Shown: positions 45,349 through 54,901 of the stretch, in pieces
Position numbering within the stretch: the stretch's first letter is position 1
Layout of the letters: each line of letters starts with the position of its first letter
From: Bacillota bacterium
Lineage (GTDB): Bacteria; Bacillota; Bacilli; Paenibacillales; Paenibacillaceae
DNA: 64,000 bases
Reading direction: 5' to 3'
NCBI GenBank assembly: GCA_023391635.1
Contig: JAEWAQ010000005.1
Coordinates: 1 to 64,000, forward strand
The notes under the pieces: generated by a model
Database searches by the model: none
Told to the model about the DNA's origin: nothing
The model's input: the letters and a program-made list of their open reading frames with translations, nothing else
Position numbers and translations under genes: made by a program

Positions 45349-47543
45349 AAATCTCACTGAAAGCTTATGCCTATAAAATCGTCAAAACTCCTCCTCGTAA
45401 ATTGTTGAAAGTCGCATCTTCACGAGTTGCTTCAAGTATGAAAAATAAATGGAATAAAATATCGACGATTTATCTTCCTTACAAGCCAATTAAGCACTAT
45501 CCGGAGTTGCAATATTCCTACGTGAACCTTGATCAACTGGATACCACCATGATATCGATCGAAGCCGCCCAATTCCTCTCTGAGATGTACCTGCAGCACC
45601 GGTTTGATTTATTGGGCAGCGGATGGGTGAAAGTCGACTACAACGTAAAAGAACTGGGAGTAGGCGGATATAAATATGGAATGTCGCCTCGTATTACACA
45701 TTTCGACGCTGAGGGAGAGTGGTTGAAGCAGATCTTGCTACCGGTTCACCATTCCTATGCCTCCTACGTATGGAAACAAATTGGAGAGGATTACCTTCCA
45801 ATTGATTGGCAAATGGACTATAAGAGCGGCTATCGCTGGGATAATCAGAAGTGGTTCATGGATCAACGAATCGGCGCAAAACCGGGCGTTGATATTAAGG
45901 TCCCATGGGAATTAGCCAGGATGCAGCATCTGCCCCAGATGGCGGTTTTCGCGAAAATCAAAGCAGATATACGGAGTCGTCTGATCCATGAATTCAGGAA
46001 TCAAGTTCTTGACTTCATAAGCACGAACCCAGTCCGAATGGGTGTCAACTGGCGATGCACCATGGATGTGGCGATCCGGTGCGTAAATATGGTCTTGGCC
46101 TATGATCTGTTCCAGCAGATGGATGAGCATCGAATCCTGGATGAGGCGTTCAGAGAGAGCTTCGCCAGAAGTTTGTATGAACATGGTCAATTTATAGTCC
46201 AGCACTTCGAATGGTCAGATGTCCTCACCTCCAATCATTATCTATCCAATGTTTGCGGTCTCCTATTCCTATCGGCCTATTTGGCCAGAACAAGAGAAAC
46301 GGACGAATGGTTGGCATTCGCGGTACAAGAGATCATTCAGGAAACAGAAAAACAATTTCACGAGGATGGCAGCAACTTTGAAGCGTCGATAAGTTACCAC
46401 CGCTTGAGCGGAGAGATGGTGTTGTACTCTGCCGCATTAATTTATGGGATTAGAGATATGAAGGAAGACGCCCTTCAAGGAATGCAATCCAGAGTTTTCA
46501 AACGTCTTAACATCAATCATCGTCTCTATGATGTGAGCAGCAGCGAGTTTTTCAAGACTACCTTCCTAGACAAGCTATTTCAGTCGGGCTGCTTCGCAGT
46601 AGATATTACCAAGCCCAATGGCGATATTGTTCAAATTGGGGATAATGACAGTGGCCGATTCATACGATTATCGCCTAATGGTTCATTCCTTACAAAAGAA
46701 CAGGCGGAGTCAGTCTATAAGAATCTATCGGGGTATACCGCCATGGATACTCCTGATTTGTTCTGGGACGAGAATACTTTGAATCATGGTACATTCATAT
46801 CAGGAATTTCCGGATTGTTTACAAGCAAGAAATTTGACCATAGCAAGAAGGCATTTCCGCTCGAAGCTAGCGTAGTGAGATCGTTGTCTAGTGGGAACAC
46901 GCTGAAATGGAGTGTCGGCAAGGAAATCAAGAATAATTCCGACTTCCGGACGAACCCGAGTACCCAAGAACTGACCTATACAGAAACGACAATGATATCC
47001 ATTCCGAATGAATCTGCGTTACAAGTTGAATGTAAAGCCTATCCTGATTTCGGAGTGTACGTTTATCGATCTGACCGTATATTTCTATCCCTAATGGCCG
47101 GGCACAACGGCCAGAGAGGCAACGCAGGCCATACGCATAATGACAAGTTGTCCATCGTATTGCAGGTAGACGGCAAGGACATCTATACCGATCCCGGCAC
47201 TTATGTATATACGGCATTGCCTGATGAAAGAAATCGATTCAGAAGCGTGCTCTCTCATAGTACAATCAATGTCAATGGTCAAGAACAAAACGAATCCCTT
47301 ACGCTTTTCTCCATGAAGGATGATTCCAAGTGTGAAGTGTTGCATTTCAATGATCATTCCATTGCGGCCATCGTACGGTACAGAGAGGTCTGCCACAAGA
47401 GGTCGATTGAATGGAGCGATGGCGCAATTCGAATTAAGGATGAATGCAATTACCCATTCCAAGTCAACTTTAATGAAGGATTCGTGGTTTCCAACGGTTA
47501 CGGTAAGCTGATAAATCGCAGAGCTGCGGCGATGGACAGGTGA
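45345..47543 (+). CDS. Heparinase II/III-type polysaccharide lyase
   Basis: A 732-residue protein without a signal peptide. An alpha/alpha toroid domain (about 90-380) has SNHYLSNVCGLLFLSAYLA and SISYHRLSGEMVLY, holding the Asn/His/Tyr residues used in beta-elimination. A beta-sandwich with GHTHNDKLSIVLQVDGKDIY and DPGTYVYT completes the fold. Lyases of this type cut uronic-acid-containing polymers; inside a synthesis operon they trim or release product. The lack of an export signal is odd for a lyase. The start is coupled to the previous gene. Confidence 0.88.
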   Translation: MKISLKAYAYKIVKTPPRKLLKVASSRVASSMKNKWNKISTIYLPYKPIKHYPELQYSYVNLDQLDTTMISIEAAQFLSEMYLQHRFDLLGSGWVKVDYNVKELGVGGYKYGMSPRITHFDAEGEWLKQILLPVHHSYASYVWKQIGEDYLPIDWQMDYKSGYRWDNQKWFMDQRIGAKPGVDIKVPWELARMQHLPQMAVFAKIKADIRSRLIHEFRNQVLDFISTNPVRMGVNWRCTMDVAIRCVNMVLAYDLFQQMDEHRILDEAFRESFARSLYEHGQFIVQHFEWSDVLTSNHYLSNVCGLLFLSAYLARTRETDEWLAFAVQEIIQETEKQFHEDGSNFEASISYHRLSGEMVLYSAALIYGIRDMKEDALQGMQSRVFKRLNINHRLYDVSSSEFFKTTFLDKLFQSGCFAVDITKPNGDIVQIGDNDSGRFIRLSPNGSFLTKEQAESVYKNLSGYTAMDTPDLFWDENTLNHGTFISGISGLFTSKKFDHSKKAFPLEASVVRSLSSGNTLKWSVGKEIKNNSDFRTNPSTQELTYTETTMISIPNESALQVECKAYPDFGVYVYRSDRIFLSLMAGHNGQRGNAGHTHNDKLSIVLQVDGKDIYTDPGTYVYTALPDERNRFRSVLSHSTINVNGQEQNESLTLFSMKDDSKCEVLHFNDHSIAAIVRYREVCHKRSIEWSDGAIRIKDECNYPFQVNFNEGFVVSNGYGKLINRRAAAMDR

Positions 47544-47550
47544 TGAGGAA

Positions 47551-48456
47551 GTGCAAATCAGAAAGCGTAAATTAGGTCAAACTGATTTAATGATATCCGA
47601 GTTAGGTTATGGCGCTGGCGGATTCTGGGGGATGAAGCTCTACGAGGAGGCGGAAGCTGCAAAAATTGTGCACGCAGCCATTGATCGAGGACTTAACTTC
47701 ATTGACACGGGGCCCAATTACAGCAATGGACATGCAGAAGAACGCTTAGGAAGAATTCTCGGCAGCAAGGCCAAGGGTATGGTGATTGCTACCAAAGTCG
47801 GAACGCAATATGTGAACGGCAATCATGTGAAAGACTATAGTCGATCGGCAATTGAACAGAGCGTAGTCCGAAGCATGAAGCGACTGAATATGGACCACAT
47901 TCCATTGCTGCAGCTCCATGGAATGGCGGAACCGCTCGCTGAGGAGACTGTGTCCGCTCTGTCTTCATTAAAGCAGAGAGGTCTTGTGAGATACGTTGGT
48001 GTTTCCACAGACGGGCCAGCGGCCGAGTATGCCATACAAACCGGTGTATTCGACTGTTTGATGATTCAATATAACCTTATTGTCAGGCAAGAGCCCGAAA
48101 GAATTATATCCAGCGCAGCCAAATCCGGAGTAGGCATTCTTGTCAAATCGCCGCTCGCACAAACCTTATACGGCAATGATATCTTCAAAATACGGGGAAT
48201 GAGTGATTTGTGGTATTTGGCAAGAGCATTAAAGAACCACAGATCGAAGTTTTTGAGAGGCTTAAAATTTCGATTCGTTAATCATTTGCCTGGTTGGGAA
48301 GGAAGCCAAGTCGCATTGAGATATGTATTAAATAACCCTAACATATCCAGCGCAATAATCGGAACAACGAAATTGGAGCACTTGTTAAAAAATATAGAGA
48401 CAACGGCCATGACTTTACCGGATGAAATTATACATCGTATCGAAGATGTGAAATAA
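47551..48456 (+). CDS. Aldo/keto reductase
   Basis: A 301-residue TIM-barrel oxidoreductase from GTG 47551, 7 bases after the lyase stop. The catalytic tetrad is visible: Asp in NFIDTGPNYSNG, Tyr in the same motif, Lys in VIATKVG and His in LLQLHGM. NADPH-dependent carbonyl reduction of a keto sugar is the likely role. Downstream lies the second two-domain oxidoreductase, giving a possible chain of redox steps on one sugar. Confidence 0.88.
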   Translation: MQIRKRKLGQTDLMISELGYGAGGFWGMKLYEEAEAAKIVHAAIDRGLNFIDTGPNYSNGHAEERLGRILGSKAKGMVIATKVGTQYVNGNHVKDYSRSAIEQSVVRSMKRLNMDHIPLLQLHGMAEPLAEETVSALSSLKQRGLVRYVGVSTDGPAAEYAIQTGVFDCLMIQYNLIVRQEPERIISSAAKSGVGILVKSPLAQTLYGNDIFKIRGMSDLWYLARALKNHRSKFLRGLKFRFVNHLPGWEGSQVALRYVLNNPNISSAIIGTTKLEHLLKNIETTAMTLPDEIIHRIEDVK

Positions 48457-48472
48457 GGGAGTGAGAATAGGG

Positions 48473-50608
48473 ATGAAACAGGTTGTGCAAAATCTAAAAA
48501 ATGGCCAAACGATAATTGAAGACGTTCCCGTGCCCTTGGTTAGGCCAGGACATCTTCTCATTCAGTCGCGTTCGTCAGTGGTTTCTTCCGGTACCGAAAG
48601 AATGCTGGTCGACTTCGGGAAAGCCAATTACCTTGACAAAGCTCGCCAGCAACCCGACAAGGTCCGCCAGGTGATCGATAAAGTGAAAACGGACGGGATC
48701 ATGCCCACGATTGAATCCGTGCGTACGAAGCTAGACCAACCGCTGCCGCTCGGGTATTGCAATGCAGGGGAAGTCGTTGCCATAGGCGATGGTGTAGATG
48801 GCTATGCTGTGGGCGATCGAGTGATATCGAATGGTTACCATGCGGAGTATGTTTGCGTGCCGAAACACTTGTGCGCTAAGATACCGTCAGGAGTTCAGGA
48901 TGAAGATGCAGCATTCACCGTGTTAGCTTCTATTTCATTGCAAGGAATAAGACTGGCTAATCCTTCGTTAGGCGAGTGTATCGTCGTTTCCGGTCTTGGA
49001 TTGATCGGGTTGTTAACCGTGCAACTCCTGACCGCGCAAGGGTGCAAAGTCATAGGGATCGATTACTCCGAGCCAAGGCAAGAGATTGCGAACTCGTTCG
49101 GGGCTCAAGTTGTCAATCTGTCCAAAGGCGAAGATCCCGTGAAAGCAGCATATCAACTCACGAATGGCCGCGGAGTAGATGGCGTGATCATTACCGCCTC
49201 TACTAAGAGCAGCGAACCGGTTCATCAAGCCGCATTAATGTGCCGCAAGAGGGGACGTATCGTACTTGTCGGCGTGACAGGTCTTGAACTATCCAGAGCC
49301 GATTTCTACGAGAAGGAGCTATCCTTCCAAGTCTCCTGTTCATATGGTCCGGGACGTTACGATCCGAATTATGAAGAGAAGGGACATGACTATCCGATCG
49401 GGTACGTCCGTTGGACGGAGCAAAGAAATTTCGAAGCGGTGCTTGATATGATGGCTGCCAAGAAGTTGCAGCTTCAACCATTGATCACCCATCGTTATCA
49501 AATCGATCAGGCAGTCGAAGCTTATGGGCTGCTAAGCAGCGGTGAACCTTCGTTAGGAATCGTATTGGATTATTCTCAAGACCACCCTCGCGATTCGGTG
49601 GGATCCATTGTTCAGCTTCGTTCACTACAACAATCTTCGAAGATTTCCAACGGAGACCCCGTGGTTGGCGTCATCGGCGCGGGTAATTTCACGAATCAAA
49701 TCCTGCTGCCAGCCATAAGAAAAACCAATGCGGAATTGGCGATCATCTCCAGCCAAGGCGGAGTGCATGGGGTCCATGTCGGGAAGAGATACGGATTCGG
49801 ACAAACGACAACCGATCCGCGACAAATCCTAGACAATGATCGCATTAATACGGTATTCATTACGACAAGACATAACTCCCATGCCCATTACGTCAAGTCA
49901 GCGCTGGAAGCGGGAAAACATGTATTCGTTGAGAAACCGCTATGTATTACCAGGGAACAACTAGACGAGCTCAGGCAGATGAAGATTCCTGGACAGCAGG
50001 TATTAATGGTTGGATTCAACCGCAGATTTGCTCCGCATGTCAAGAAGATGAAAGAACTGCTCCAATCAACGAGCGAGCCCAAGACCATGATTATGACCGT
50101 CAACGCCGGCTATATTCCGCAAGAACATTGGACGCAGGATCTGGAAGTCGGCGGCGGAAGAATCATTGGCGAAGCCTGTCACTTCATCGATTTGCTGAGG
50201 TATCTGGCTGGGTCTCCAATCACATCGGTCCAGGCCATCGCCGTCGGAAATCGGTCGGGCCGTACGGTTGATGAAGATAAAGTGACAATGAACATCGGGT
50301 TCGCAGATGGCTCCATTGGCACTGTGCATTATTTCGCGAATGGGCATCGATCATTTCCCAAGGAAAGATTGGATGTATTCGTTGCCGGGAAAGTGCTATC
50401 GTTAGATAACTTCAAGGTGCTGAGAGGGTATGGATGGAAGAACTTCCGCAAGATGAAGCTGTGGAGCCAAGATAAAGGACATCATACCGGCTTGCGAGCG
50501 TTCATCGAATCCATTCGCCGCGGAGACGGTAACCCTCCGATTCCCGAGGAAGAAATATTTGAAGTTACCGAGGCAAGCTTTGACATTGTAGATCTCTTAC
50601 GCTCTTAA
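48473..50608 (+). CDS. Two-domain oxidoreductase, second paralogue
   Basis: A 711-residue protein from ATG 48473 (in-frame GTG 48461 less likely). It has the same order of domains as the gene at 36932: an MDR half (PLPLGYCNAGEVVAIGDG, SGLGLIGLLTVQLLTAQGC, SYGPGRYDPNYEEKGHDYP) and a Gfo/Idh/MocA half (VGVIGAGNFTNQILLPAI, EKPLCITREQLDEL, IGEACHFIDLLRYL). It is clearly homologous to the first copy over its full length, sharing the DFYxKExxF-SxSYGPGRYD region. It probably acts on a different intermediate of the same sugar pathway. Confidence 0.88.
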   Translation: MKQVVQNLKNGQTIIEDVPVPLVRPGHLLIQSRSSVVSSGTERMLVDFGKANYLDKARQQPDKVRQVIDKVKTDGIMPTIESVRTKLDQPLPLGYCNAGEVVAIGDGVDGYAVGDRVISNGYHAEYVCVPKHLCAKIPSGVQDEDAAFTVLASISLQGIRLANPSLGECIVVSGLGLIGLLTVQLLTAQGCKVIGIDYSEPRQEIANSFGAQVVNLSKGEDPVKAAYQLTNGRGVDGVIITASTKSSEPVHQAALMCRKRGRIVLVGVTGLELSRADFYEKELSFQVSCSYGPGRYDPNYEEKGHDYPIGYVRWTEQRNFEAVLDMMAAKKLQLQPLITHRYQIDQAVEAYGLLSSGEPSLGIVLDYSQDHPRDSVGSIVQLRSLQQSSKISNGDPVVGVIGAGNFTNQILLPAIRKTNAELAIISSQGGVHGVHVGKRYGFGQTTTDPRQILDNDRINTVFITTRHNSHAHYVKSALEAGKHVFVEKPLCITREQLDELRQMKIPGQQVLMVGFNRRFAPHVKKMKELLQSTSEPKTMIMTVNAGYIPQEHWTQDLEVGGGRIIGEACHFIDLLRYLAGSPITSVQAIAVGNRSGRTVDEDKVTMNIGFADGSIGTVHYFANGHRSFPKERLDVFVAGKVLSLDNFKVLRGYGWKNFRKMKLWSQDKGHHTGLRAFIESIRRGDGNPPIPEEEIFEVTEASFDIVDLLRS

Positions 50609-50647
50609 GATCGGATAAGCGTTTGTCTTTGAAGAAAGGTGATTGTG

Positions 50648-51874
50648 GTGAGAATTGTTCTGCTGTGTCATTACTTCTATCCAGAAATAGGCGCGCCAAG
50701 CGCAAGATTGCTGGAGATGGGGAAGCACTGGGTCCGACAAGGACATGAAGTTCATGTCGTAACTTGTTTTCCCAATCATCCAACCGGCGTCATACCTGTT
50801 GAATATAGAGGGAAAGTACGAATGACGGAAACCATCGAAGGGATCATCGTTCATCGGAATTTTGTATATGCTACACCGAACGAAGGATTTTACAAGAAAA
50901 CGCTGGGTCATGTGTCGTTCATGATATCATCAGTGTTATTGAGCTTATATAAGGTGCCAAAACCTGACGTAGTGATCGTAAGTTCGCCTACACTGTTCTC
51001 GGTGATTTCAGGCTATATCTTCAGCCGATTCAGAAGAGCACCTATGGTCTTTGAAGTACGGGACCTGTGGCCGGACACGATTGTGAAATTAGGGGTTCTT
51101 AGAAATAAATGGATCATTGGAATTCTCGAGAAGCTGGAACTATTCCTATATCGAAGGAGCAAGTTGGTCGTAACCGTAACAGAAGCATTCAAGCGAAATA
51201 TAGTGAGCAGAGGCATTGACGCTTCCAAGGTCGCAGTCATTACGAACGGCGTCGATACCGAACTATTTAATAAGGACAATATCAAGCTTCATCATGAGCT
51301 GTTGAATAGATTGAAATGGACGGGTAAGAAAGTGTTGTTATACGCCGGCGCGCATGGACTGTCACAAGGGTTAACGACTTTGCTCGATGCGGCTAAATCC
51401 ATGCAGGATTATCCCGAGCTGTTGTTCGCTTTCGTTGGCCAAGGCGCCGAGAAGCGAAAGCTCCAGCAATATGCAGCAGAGTTGAAACTGAATAATGTCC
51501 AGTTCATTGAACCATTGACGAAGGAAGAGATGCCCACGATCTATGCCTCCGCTTATTTAAGCTTCGTCTCTTTGAGGAATATTCCGATGTTCGATGACTA
51601 TATTCCTTCGAAGATGTTCGAGATCCTGGGAAGCGGCTGTCCGATCGTTGCATCTCTATCCGGGGAAGCGGCGAAAATCTTGAAGCAATCCGGCGGCGCC
51701 ATCGTTACGGAACCGGAAAATGTAGACGGAATTGTCGCTGCTGTTAAATACATGTTAAGTCATCCGGAAGATCGAAATGTCAAAGCACATCAGGGTTACG
51801 AATTTGTGAAAGCAAAATACTCGAGAGAATTATTGGCTAATCGCTATTTTGATCTTCTCCACAAGAATAAATAG
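50648..51874 (+). CDS. Glycosyltransferase family 4 (WbuB-like)
   Basis: A 408-residue protein from GTG 50648 (MRIVLLCHYFYPE), with AAAGGTGAT upstream; the GTG at 50639 overlaps that site. It has N-terminal and C-terminal Rossmann domains with FEVRDLWPDTIVKLG, VITNGVDTELFNKD, YAGAHGLSQGLTTLLDAA and PSKMFEILGSGCPIVASL. The region FEVRDLWPD with a membrane-binding hairpin after it is typical of WbuB-type L-FucNAc or FucNAc transferases. It is probably the last glycosyltransferase of the operon. Confidence 0.88.
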   Translation: MRIVLLCHYFYPEIGAPSARLLEMGKHWVRQGHEVHVVTCFPNHPTGVIPVEYRGKVRMTETIEGIIVHRNFVYATPNEGFYKKTLGHVSFMISSVLLSLYKVPKPDVVIVSSPTLFSVISGYIFSRFRRAPMVFEVRDLWPDTIVKLGVLRNKWIIGILEKLELFLYRRSKLVVTVTEAFKRNIVSRGIDASKVAVITNGVDTELFNKDNIKLHHELLNRLKWTGKKVLLYAGAHGLSQGLTTLLDAAKSMQDYPELLFAFVGQGAEKRKLQQYAAELKLNNVQFIEPLTKEEMPTIYASAYLSFVSLRNIPMFDDYIPSKMFEILGSGCPIVASLSGEAAKILKQSGGAIVTEPENVDGIVAAVKYMLSHPEDRNVKAHQGYEFVKAKYSRELLANRYFDLLHKNK

Positions 51875-51932
51875 CAACTTACTGATAACCATGAGATAAT
51901 GTTGACATATTTGATTAAGATAGGGTGATTAA

Positions 51933-52931
51933 GTGAGAAAACTCCTATTTGCCATGTTGATAACATTAATTATTTTATCAGCATGTTCTAATGATAGAAA
52001 ACTTAAGAGGGTTAGTGACAGTGAAGTATTAGATACTTCGTTGACTCTGATGCGCGAAATATATAGCCAATTAACCGTTGAATCTTGCGGAGAAATCGCC
52101 CAACGCCTATTGGTTGCTTTGAGGAATGAAGGTATTAAGGCAAGAACTATCATATGGATCGTTGATCCATCCCAACGATATGAAACTCATGTTGCAAACG
52201 AGCTATGGTTACCAGAGAAAGAAAAATGGGTTTACATTGATCCGACCTTTAATGGATATTACCGCGATGCATTGTCAAAAGAATGGCTGGATGCCAGTAC
52301 GATTCGTGCGTTTGCTGCGGATGGAATTTATGATGAATTGGAATTTGTTCAAAACGGATTAATTAAAGAAAACTATGATATTCGAAACTATTATATTAAT
52401 CCATTGAGATTAACTAAAGTTTTAATTTACAGATATGAGCAAAAATACTATCAAATCATTGACGATAATTCTGCAATATTTAAACTAGATAATTCAAAAT
52501 ATCAGGACTTTAAGGAGATTATCCTAATTACAGATGCTCACAGTATTGATACTGGAGAGTTTTCATCTTCATTCCCTACCCATCAAGTTCGATGGGGGAT
52601 TACAAATTATAGTGAGGTTATACCAATTAATTGGGAACAAGTCGGCAATGACTCTTATTACGGAACAGTTCAAATCAAAGAGAAAGGGTTATATACTTTT
52701 GAAACACCTTTATCGACAGGTGACGGAATGATCGAAATACAAGCAGGTGCTGTCTTGGTGAAGGATGAGATTGTTAATGACCAGGATCAGTATTATAAAT
52801 CTCAGTTATTTTCAATGAGTCCAGGAATCGTATATATAAATATTCAGACTGATATTCTAGAAACTAACTTAGCTTTGTTCACGAAAGTTGAAAATAAATT
52901 TAGGGACAAAGTCCAGTTTGTACAATCGTAA
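51933..52931 (+). CDS. Transglutaminase-like lipoprotein
   Basis: A 332-residue protein from GTG 51933 with AGGGTGAT upstream. The N-terminus (LLFAMLITLIILSACSN) is a lipoprotein signal with lipobox LSAC. Residues about 55-120 carry a transglutaminase-like triad: Cys in ESCGEIAQRLLVALRNEG, His in ETHVANELWLPEKEKW and Asp in VYIDPTFNG. A beta-rich C-terminal domain follows. Such domains crosslink or cleave amides of proteins or amino sugars outside the cell. No close relative in a glycan cluster is known to me. The 58-base gap suggests it belongs to the operon. Confidence 0.75.
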   Translation: MRKLLFAMLITLIILSACSNDRKLKRVSDSEVLDTSLTLMREIYSQLTVESCGEIAQRLLVALRNEGIKARTIIWIVDPSQRYETHVANELWLPEKEKWVYIDPTFNGYYRDALSKEWLDASTIRAFAADGIYDELEFVQNGLIKENYDIRNYYINPLRLTKVLIYRYEQKYYQIIDDNSAIFKLDNSKYQDFKEIILITDAHSIDTGEFSSSFPTHQVRWGITNYSEVIPINWEQVGNDSYYGTVQIKEKGLYTFETPLSTGDGMIEIQAGAVLVKDEIVNDQDQYYKSQLFSMSPGIVYINIQTDILETNLALFTKVENKFRDKVQFVQS

Positions 52932-52976
52932 TACGAATAGATTGGCCATTATGGTGAAAATTGATAGATTTGATGA

Positions 52977-54587
52977 TCATTCGTATGATACTTTAAAAAC
53001 CCAAAACGGTGTTGAATCTGCTCCACCGTATGTATACTGATTCGGAATTGTTGATGAAGTCTCGAACACTTTGGTTAATTTGACCGTCCCCTCAGGGTAA
53101 GAAAACTCTGTTTCGAATGAATCTTTGGACATAACTTCTTTTAATCTTGGGAAGCTTAATGTTGCTGCTTGACTTTCATTTCCAAACTTGTTTGTGATAA
53201 TGTGATAGCTGCTAAATTGTTTAAACATAATGTACTCACTCTTGGGAATGTCATAGAGGAAATAAAATTTCCTATCGTCACTATCAAGTAGCGTAAATAT
53301 CGGATCGGTTGCAAAAGCGGATTGAATTTGTTCCTTGTCCATCCACTCAACTAATGATTGCAGGTGTTGATTTCTGTTCATATTTATTTCATGATAAAGG
53401 TTATTATGTTGGATCGGTTTGGTGATAAACAACAGTAATACAAGGAGAACGGCGGATGAAACTACCCGGATCATCTTATTATCCTTGATCAATAATATCA
53501 AAAATAGCAAAATCATGAGAGGAGGAGTGAATAACATAGGCGTGTATACATCCCTGCCATTTCCAAATACTGCATAGGCCAATAAAATCAAGATAATGGG
53601 GAAAGCGATTCCCCATATAAGTAGTATAATCTTGCTGGATGTTGAATGAACTAAACTATAAATAAATAATAATAAAGCATAGGCTAGTAGGAATATGATG
53701 ATTGTAGTAAATCCTTGATATAAAGGAAATGAGAATAATTCCCACTTAAATGATACTAATTTATCCACCATTCTCAGAAATGAACCACTATAAGATTCGT
53801 TAAAATCACTTTTTGTGCTGATGTGGAGAAGGACAAAGTTAAAAAACAAAAATAAAATTATTATTAAACCAAGAAGTACGGATATTATAAAAGTTATTTC
53901 TTTTATAGTTTTAATGGTTTTGTTTGATGCCATATGATAAAGGAATAGCATGAACAGAATAGAACAAGTAATAGTAAAAGCAAAGTAATTCGAAAAGAAA
54001 GATAGAATGCAAGTTAGGCCACAAAGAAACAATAACCATCGATTTTTATGTATGAGATAAACCGCCATAGAGAACAAATTCAAACATACGAAAAACAACC
54101 CAATCGCATCTACCCTTGAAAACGAACTTACAAAGATAAAAGTATCCTTAAATAGAAATACAAAACTTATGCAGGCAACTAATAGTAAGAAAATAAGTAG
54201 TTCAAATAAGTCCTTCATTTGATTCCAATATAGGTAAAACAATGAGAAGATGCACAAAAATAAGGATAATGAGAAAAGAATCCTCGACAATGTTCTTGCT
54301 GAATCAATTCTATGAATCGGGTCGACGTCAGAGATAAAAGCTCCATAACTTAAAAAGTACAACGGAGCAGTCATAAATCCCTGCGTCCATAAATCACCAG
54401 TTGCTTTGTACCCGTAGCTTGGCACTTTATTCTCATAAGAATTATATGCCAGACTCATTGACATGGTTTCATCCCCTAAATGTCCATGAGCATCATAAAT
54501 TGGCTCGAATGATTTGGACAGGGGCGTCAGAATAGAAAAAAGTAAAATTATTATAACGATTAAATAAAATTTTGGGTTTAGCTTCAT
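52977..54587 (-). CDS. Polytopic membrane protein, GT-C glycosyltransferase-like
   Basis: 536 residues, the only minus-strand gene of the glycan locus. About 11-12 membrane helices, with an acidic pair after the first helix (IYDAHGHLGDETMSMSLAY) that resembles the DE-type loop of GT-C enzymes. The C-terminal 110 residues are soluble (KEQIQSAFATDPIFTLLDSDD). GT-C enzymes use lipid-phosphate-sugar donors outside the cell. Family is inferred from topology and the early acidic loop, not from a full signature. It is convergent with the lipoprotein gene and divergent from the gene at 54902. Confidence 0.6.
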   Translation of the reverse strand: MKLNPKFYLIVIIILLFSILTPLSKSFEPIYDAHGHLGDETMSMSLAYNSYENKVPSYGYKATGDLWTQGFMTAPLYFLSYGAFISDVDPIHRIDSARTLSRILFSLSLFLCIFSLFYLYWNQMKDLFELLIFLLLVACISFVFLFKDTFIFVSSFSRVDAIGLFFVCLNLFSMAVYLIHKNRWLLFLCGLTCILSFFSNYFAFTITCSILFMLFLYHMASNKTIKTIKEITFIISVLLGLIIILFLFFNFVLLHISTKSDFNESYSGSFLRMVDKLVSFKWELFSFPLYQGFTTIIIFLLAYALLLFIYSLVHSTSSKIILLIWGIAFPIILILLAYAVFGNGRDVYTPMLFTPPLMILLFLILLIKDNKMIRVVSSAVLLVLLLFITKPIQHNNLYHEINMNRNQHLQSLVEWMDKEQIQSAFATDPIFTLLDSDDRKFYFLYDIPKSEYIMFKQFSSYHIITNKFGNESQAATLSFPRLKEVMSKDSFETEFSYPEGTVKLTKVFETSSTIPNQYTYGGADSTPFWVFKVSYE

Positions 54588-54901
54588 ATATTTTATCCTC
54601 CATTATCAGAGAGCATGAACTGGATTAACTCAGTGTTAGGCCGACAGTCGGAGTTGTTATCATGGTGCTCCTATAGAATAATATCAATAATCTCATGCGA
54701 ATAAAATAGTTAAATCGAGGGTTTATAAGAAGATAAGTTTTGAATGGAAATATTGTATTTCAGTAGATTGATCTTTGGAAAACAGAAAATGGTATTTTAT
54801 TTTAACTCTAATGTTTTATATATTCATGTTGAAGGCAGTGCATATATAAGTTAAGATGATTAATAATTGAAGTTTGTCATTACTAAATCGGAGTGCAGTT
54901 T
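54588..54901 (+). other. Divergent intergenic region of the second glycan operon
   Basis: About 310 AT-rich bases between divergent membrane-protein genes. For the plus-strand operon the best pair is TTGAAG (54829-54834), a 17-base gap and TAAGAT (54852-54857). The minus-strand gene must start near here too, but no clear promoter is seen for it. No small gene is supported. Confidence 0.4.
54829..54857 (+). promoter_or_regulatory. Candidate sigma-A promoter of the second glycan operon
   Basis: TTGAAG, 17 bases, TAAGAT. It lies 45 bases before the ATG at 54902, with CGGAG as ribosome binding site. The -10 matches four of six consensus bases. Confidence 0.35.

Noticed and set aside
51902..51932. 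TTGACA at 51902 as a promoter for the lipoprotein gene
   Set aside because: A perfect -35 but no -10 at a workable distance (the nearest TAAGAT is 8 bases away).
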